The position numbers and the translations under genes are program-made. From an uncultured Lachnospiraceae bacterium (GTDB lineage: Bacteria > Bacillota > Clostridia > Lachnospirales > Lachnospiraceae): a stretch of 9,451 nucleotides of DNA. Of the stretch, positions 6,120 through 9,451 are shown one piece after another; the first letter of the stretch is position 1; the number at the start of each line of letters is the position of its first letter. Location of the stretch: assembly GCA_910588755.1 (NCBI GenBank), contig CAJUQZ010000012.1, forward strand, positions 7,709 through 17,159, in the 5' to 3' direction. A model generated the notes under the pieces. That model made no database searches and had not been told where the DNA came from. It saw only the letters and a list, made by a program, of their open reading frames with translations.

Positions 6120-7138
6120 ATCGTCACACCCTTTTCGCCGTCTCTGATCTCACCGATCACATAGCATGTCTCACCGGCAGCCCGAATGGCCTCCATCGCC
6201 CTGTCCACATTAGAGGGATCTACCGCCACAATCATGCCGACGCCCATGTTATATGTATTGTACATCACATGCTCGTCGATATTCCCCTTTTCCTGTAGCA
6301 GTTTAAAGATCGCAGGAACCTCATAGCTGTCCTTATGGATCACCGCATGAACACCGTCATGGAGCATCCGCGGTACATTCTCATAAAACCCGCCGCCTGT
6401 AATATGACTGCACGCCTTGACTACAACGCCGCTTTCCCTGATGCGCTTTAGTGCGTTGACATAGATAATCGTGGGCGTAAGCAGCGCCTCACCGAGTGTT
6501 TTTCCAAGCGTGTCATAGTACGTATTCAAACTCTCCTTTGTCATCTCAAATACTTTTCTGATCAGAGAAAAGCCGTTGCTGTGCACACCGCTTGACGCGA
6601 TCCCGACCAGCACATCGCCCGCCTGTAAGTCCGCGCCTGTAATCAAATCCTTCTCATCGACCAGTCCCACGGCAAATCCGGCAAGGTCGTACTCATCCTC
6701 TGGCATCAGTCCCGGATGCTCTGCGGTCTCACCGCCAATCAGCGCCGCACCGCACTGCTTACAGCCCTCTGCAACCCCTTTTACGATCGTCGCAATCCTG
6801 TCTGGCTCATTCTTTCCACAGGCAATATAATCCAAGAAAAATAATGGCTCGCCGCCCGCGCATGCAATGTCATTGACGCACATCGCCACACAGTCTATGC
6901 CAACGGTATCATGCTGATCCATCAGAAATGCCAGCTTAAGCTTGGTCCCAACCCCGTCTGTACCCGAGACGAGCGTGGGCTTTTCCATGTCCTTGATCTT
7001 CTCTAAGGAGAACGCGCCGGAAAAACCGCCAATTCCCCCAAGCACCTCCGGACGCATTGTCTCCTTCACGTATTTTTTCATGAGCTCCACTGACTGGTAT
7101 CCGGCTTCAATATCCACACCTGCGTTCTTGTAATCCAT
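6113..7138 (-). CDS. purM: Phosphoribosylformylglycinamidine cyclo-ligase (AIR synthetase)
   Basis: The enzyme closes the imidazole ring of FGAM with ATP to give AIR, the fifth step of purine synthesis. Its 341 residues match the usual 340-350. It starts MDYKNAGVDIEAG, the typical N-terminus. Other hallmarks are SGTDGVGTK (58-66, phosphate binding), DCVAMCVNDI (82-91), GGETAE (135-140), SSGVHSNGFS (182-191), HITGGGFYEN (245-254) and NTYNMGVGM in the C-terminal half. The ribosome binding site AGGAGG is five bases before the ATG. It begins 17 bases after purE and overlaps purN by seven bases. Confidence 0.97.
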   Translation of the reverse strand: MDYKNAGVDIEAGYQSVELMKKYVKETMRPEVLGGIGGFSGAFSLEKIKDMEKPTLVSGTDGVGTKLKLAFLMDQHDTVGIDCVAMCVNDIACAGGEPLFFLDYIACGKNEPDRIATIVKGVAEGCKQCGAALIGGETAEHPGLMPEDEYDLAGFAVGLVDEKDLITGADLQAGDVLVGIASSGVHSNGFSLIRKVFEMTKESLNTYYDTLGKTLGEALLTPTIIYVNALKRIRESGVVVKACSHITGGGFYENVPRMLHDGVHAVIHKDSYEVPAIFKLLQEKGNIDEHVMYNTYNMGVGMIVAVDPSNVDRAMEAIRAAGETCYVIGEIRDGEKGVTIC

Positions 7139-7155
7139 AATTTCCTCCTGTTTTC

Positions 7156-7665
7156 CTACTTCTTTAGATATTCCTTATATCCAATCTCTTGCAGCCTTGC
7201 ATCCTTTGCCATGACCTGCTCCTTCTGGCGCGCAGCATAGTCCTTTAGTCTGGCAAGCAGGGCGCTGTCCGATGTCGCGAGGATCTTCGCTGCAAGAAGT
7301 CCTGCATTCGCACCGCCATTGATCGCCACAGTCGCCACGGGAATGCCCGATGGCATCTGTACGATAGAATACAGTGAATCGCGCCCGCCAAGCGATGTCG
7401 TATGCATCGGAACACCGATGACCGGCATCGGAAAAATAGCCGCACACATTCCCGGCAGGTGGGCCGCCATGCCCGCCCCGGCGATAATCACCTTAAAGCC
7501 CTTCTCCTCCGCAGTCTTTGCATACGCAAAAAACACATCCGGCTCCCTGTGTGCGGAAATAATCGTCATCTCATAGGAAACGCCAAGCTCCTCTAATACG
7601 TCTGCTGCCTTTGCCATGATGGGCATATCCGAGTCAGACCCCATCACAATACCAACCTGTGCCAT
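7156..7665 (-). CDS. purE: 5-(carboxyamino)imidazole ribonucleotide mutase, class I PurE
   Basis: This enzyme makes CAIR in the sixth step of purine synthesis. Class I enzymes move the carboxylate of NCAIR, the PurK product. The 169 residues show GSDSD (9-13), SAHREPD (37-43, with the active-site His at 39), AGAGMAAHLPG (62-72) and SLGGRDSLYSIVQMP (91-105). The AAHLPG form marks class I rather than the CO2-using class II (AIR carboxylase). SAHREPD has Glu where many proteobacterial enzymes have Thr. It has a good ribosome binding site, GGAGG six bases before the ATG at 7665. It is the first gene of the purine cluster, directly after a predicted promoter. No purK is present in the window. Confidence 0.96.
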   Translation of the reverse strand: MAQVGIVMGSDSDMPIMAKAADVLEELGVSYEMTIISAHREPDVFFAYAKTAEEKGFKVIIAGAGMAAHLPGMCAAIFPMPVIGVPMHTTSLGGRDSLYSIVQMPSGIPVATVAINGGANAGLLAAKILATSDSALLARLKDYAARQKEQVMAKDARLQEIGYKEYLKK

Positions 7666-7689
7666 AGATAACCTCCACTAACTCCCATT

Positions 7690-7707
7690 CGCCCACTTTT
7701 GCAGGCG
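7690..7707 (-). other. Hairpin in the purE 5' leader
   Basis: On the minus strand, CGCCTGC-AAAA-GTGGGCG forms a seven-base-pair stem (two of the pairs G-U) with an AAAA loop. It lies between the predicted transcription start and the purE ribosome binding site. There is no T-run after it, so it is not a terminator. The leader is only about 60 bases, too short for a purine or PRPP riboswitch with an expression platform. Confidence 0.4.
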
Positions 7708-7730
7708 CGCTATAACTTCTAACCCCTTAT

Positions 7731-7759
7731 AGTTTACAAACATTACTTTCATACGTCAA
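7731..7759 (-). promoter_or_regulatory. Predicted sigma-A promoter of the purine cluster
   Basis: On the minus strand the -35 is TTGACG (7759-7754, five of six) and the -10 is TAAACT (7736-7731, four of six), with a spacing of 17. It is about 65 bp upstream of the purE ATG, in the only sizeable gap before the cluster. Just upstream (7763-7775) is AATTTCGAATAAT, which resembles the Bacillus PurR box at 11 of 13 positions, but it occurs once and lies in AT-rich DNA. Confidence 0.6.
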
Positions 7760-7792
7760 CAAATTATTCGAAATTTTAACAATTTATCTTTT

Positions 7793-9451
7793 TCACACAT
7801 CAAAGGGCTGGTTGAGCTCCTGTGTCCCTGGCAGCACAAACCGCCCCTGTTCTATAATAGCATAGGACTCTCCCTCTCCGCTGTATGCTATGATGGAACC
7901 CAGCTCGTCATACGGTATCGTGATATCTGTGTGGCACGCAAAGTACGCCTTTGATGGCTCCGTCTTTCGCAGGATCGATATAGCGTTGTCCTTCGCTACG
8001 ACTTCCCTTCCGTCCTCATTGTATATCCTGACTTCCTCGCTCCTTGAATAACAGGTATCCCCGACTGCAAAATGAGGCCCTGTCTTCTCCGCAATCAGAA
8101 TCGGAAACAAATTCTCGATGCCGTATTTTTTTGCCGTCATGTACGCTGTTGTATTCGTGCCGATTGCAAACTCTCCCATCGGAAGGGAATCGTAATGATA
8201 TAGTACATTTTCCTTAATGTAAGCCCTGTTCTTCTCCTTCTCCTCAAAGTTTGAGCAGGTGTAATCAGCAATCATTCCATCCTGAAAATCCAGCTCGAGG
8301 TTGTGGTACTCAAGTTCATTTAAGAACACGCGGCTGACATGAAGCCTGCCGTTTGTCCCCGCAAGCACTGGCGAGGTAAACACCTCACCGACAGGAATAT
8401 TGACATCCGCGACACAGTTCTCGAAAATCGCTTCCTTCTGGGAATCTTTAATTGGATACAGGGCTACACGAAGATCGGTCTTATTACCATTCATTCCCTT
8501 AATCTCCACATACGCCGCCCTGTTGAGTGTATCGATAATCGTGGCCTGTATGCGCTCATACGTCTTATAATCCAGCGTGTTGAGCCTGATGGTCTCATCA
8601 AAGATTTCCTCAAAGTGCTCCCCGATGCTTGGAACCGGAAAGGCGATAATCGTAAAGCTCCGCTCCTCCTCATTGATATATCTGCAGATAATGTCCTGTG
8701 ATGCACTCTTTAGCTCTGCTGACAGCTTCTGCTGTCCGGCGTCTAGGCTTGCCGCCTCATCAACGGATGCCGGCGCAAAGGGCGTCTCGCCAAACACCTC
8801 GATAACTGCCGGTCCTGCATAGACTGCCGCCTTGTCCTTTACCGCCTCATACGCAAGCTTTAGCACCTCAAGATTTCTGTTTACCAGCTTTTTGTCGAGG
8901 AAAAGCGCGATGTCATCCTTGTGGTCATACAGAAACTGCCTGTTGGCATCTGCCCCGAAGTATCCTTTTTTGCGCACCACGGCCTTGCTGAAAATATTGT
9001 TCTCACACCGGTAGCAAGTCGGTTTTAAACCCAGCTTTGCAAAATTTCTGATCGCCGCCCTCACCACGCGCTCAAACCCAAGCATATAGTGAATATCAAC
9101 CGTCTCCTTCTTGCCAAGATCGATGTGCGCCTTCTCAAATCCCATGCGGTAGCCCTCTGTGTACGTGTCCGCCATCAGCTGGATACGTTCCTCCGACAGT
9201 GTGCTTAGATATTGCGCCATTTTCTCCACATCGGGCGACACATACTCCCCATACTGGTACAGATATGCCAGATTATTGAGATCGCTGTCCTCCACGATCC
9301 TTGTCGCAAAGTCACAGTCTGCATCGACCAGACTCCGTACCCTGTACAGGGTAGCTGTCTCCGAATAATCGCTCACAAACCAGTACAGTGTGTCCCTGAT
9401 ATCATCCGTATTTGGAATTGCCGCCTTCTCTGGCAGCGTCAGAAGCTCCGC
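7793..9451 (-). CDS. M29-family metal-dependent aminopeptidase (5' end beyond the window)
   Basis: This is a cytoplasmic-type aminopeptidase related to AmpS/AmpT/PepS, which uses two divalent metal ions to remove N-terminal residues from peptides. The frame is open from the window edge: a GTG lies at 9376, but 25 further sense codons extend in frame to 9451, so the true start is outside. There are 552 residues here, already longer than the roughly 410 of classical M29 enzymes, through an added N-terminal helical region. Numbering from the window edge, the probable metal ligands are E356 in NIPVGEVFTSP, E427 in LPMGEFAIGTN, H460 in GPHFAVGDTCY (with Y468 near the expected Tyr), and H507/D509 in ACHTDI. 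These parallel Glu, Glu, His, Tyr, His and Asp of the family. No signal peptide is visible in the part present. It is separated from purE by 127 bp and a promoter, so it is likely a separate unit; no strong terminator follows it. Confidence 0.85.
   Translation of the reverse strand, partial: AELLTLPEKAAIPNTDDIRDTLYWFVSDYSETATLYRVRSLVDADCDFATRIVEDSDLNNLAYLYQYGEYVSPDVEKMAQYLSTLSEERIQLMADTYTEGYRMGFEKAHIDLGKKETVDIHYMLGFERVVRAAIRNFAKLGLKPTCYRCENNIFSKAVVRKKGYFGADANRQFLYDHKDDIALFLDKKLVNRNLEVLKLAYEAVKDKAAVYAGPAVIEVFGETPFAPASVDEAASLDAGQQKLSAELKSASQDIICRYINEEERSFTIIAFPVPSIGEHFEEIFDETIRLNTLDYKTYERIQATIIDTLNRAAYVEIKGMNGNKTDLRVALYPIKDSQKEAIFENCVADVNIPVGEVFTSPVLAGTNGRLHVSRVFLNELEYHNLELDFQDGMIADYTCSNFEEKEKNRAYIKENVLYHYDSLPMGEFAIGTNTTAYMTAKKYGIENLFPILIAEKTGPHFAVGDTCYSRSEEVRIYNEDGREVVAKDNAISILRKTEPSKAYFACHTDITIPYDELGSIIAYSGEGESYAIIEQGRFVLPGTQELNQPFDV

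Noticed and set aside
7763..7775. PurR box (CGAA core) upstream of purE
   Set aside because: There is a single copy, the core is a TTCGAA palindrome in AT-rich DNA, and the inverted partner found at Bacillus pur promoters is missing.
7764..7790. Possible terminator after the M29 aminopeptidase
   Set aside because: The only inverted repeat there is AT-only with one G-U and lacks a GC stem and clean T-run.

Overview
The window holds seven protein-coding genes, all on the minus strand, so they are described in transcription order from high to low coordinates. Gene content, protein wording and composition suggest an anaerobic Firmicute of the class Clostridia, most likely Lachnospiraceae. The pointers are moderate GC with AT-rich intergenic gaps, AGGAGG-type ribosome binding sites, a compact purE-purM-purN-purD set, a YtrA-type GntR regulator and a lone ClpC. 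This placement rests on protein resemblance only; the species cannot be named.

Layout. At the right edge is the 3' part of a large M29-type aminopeptidase gene (9451-7793), open past the window end. A 127-bp gap (7666-7792) carries a sigma-A-like promoter and a small leader hairpin. It is followed by four closely packed purine genes: purE (7665-7156), purM (7138-6113), purN (6119-5526, overlapping purM by 7 bp) and purD (start most likely 5410, end 4136). The purN-purD gap is unusual: it contains a small GC-rich hairpin and four tandem imperfect copies of a 15-18-bp unit. Fourteen bases after purD begins a 523-residue secreted/membrane protein (4121-2550). It has a signal peptide, two bacterial SH3 domains, one transmembrane helix, an acidic block and a Pro/Arg/Gln-rich repeat tail. 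A clear intrinsic terminator (2530-2484) closes this unit. An independent promoter then drives a short GntR regulator (2387-1992), followed by clpC (1866 to beyond position 1), cut off by the left edge inside its second AAA+ module.

How the genes work together. PurD, PurN, PurM and PurE act in the early and middle steps of de novo IMP synthesis: GAR formation, GAR formylation, AIR formation, and AIR/NCAIR/CAIR interconversion. PurF, PurL, PurC, PurK, PurB and PurH are not in the window. The SH3 membrane protein appears to be the last gene of the purine transcript, since it has its own ribosome binding site but no visible promoter and sits just before the terminator. Whether this is functional or only read-through economy is unknown. 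The GntR-clpC pair looks like a separate unit, possibly with autoregulation through an inverted repeat on the GntR promoter.

No RNA genes, insertion sequences, CRISPR arrays, phage genes or attachment sites were seen. The window is mostly housekeeping. The least ordinary items are the SH3/RPQG membrane protein tied to the pur operon, the repeat array in front of purD, and the (GT)6 tract at the start of purN.
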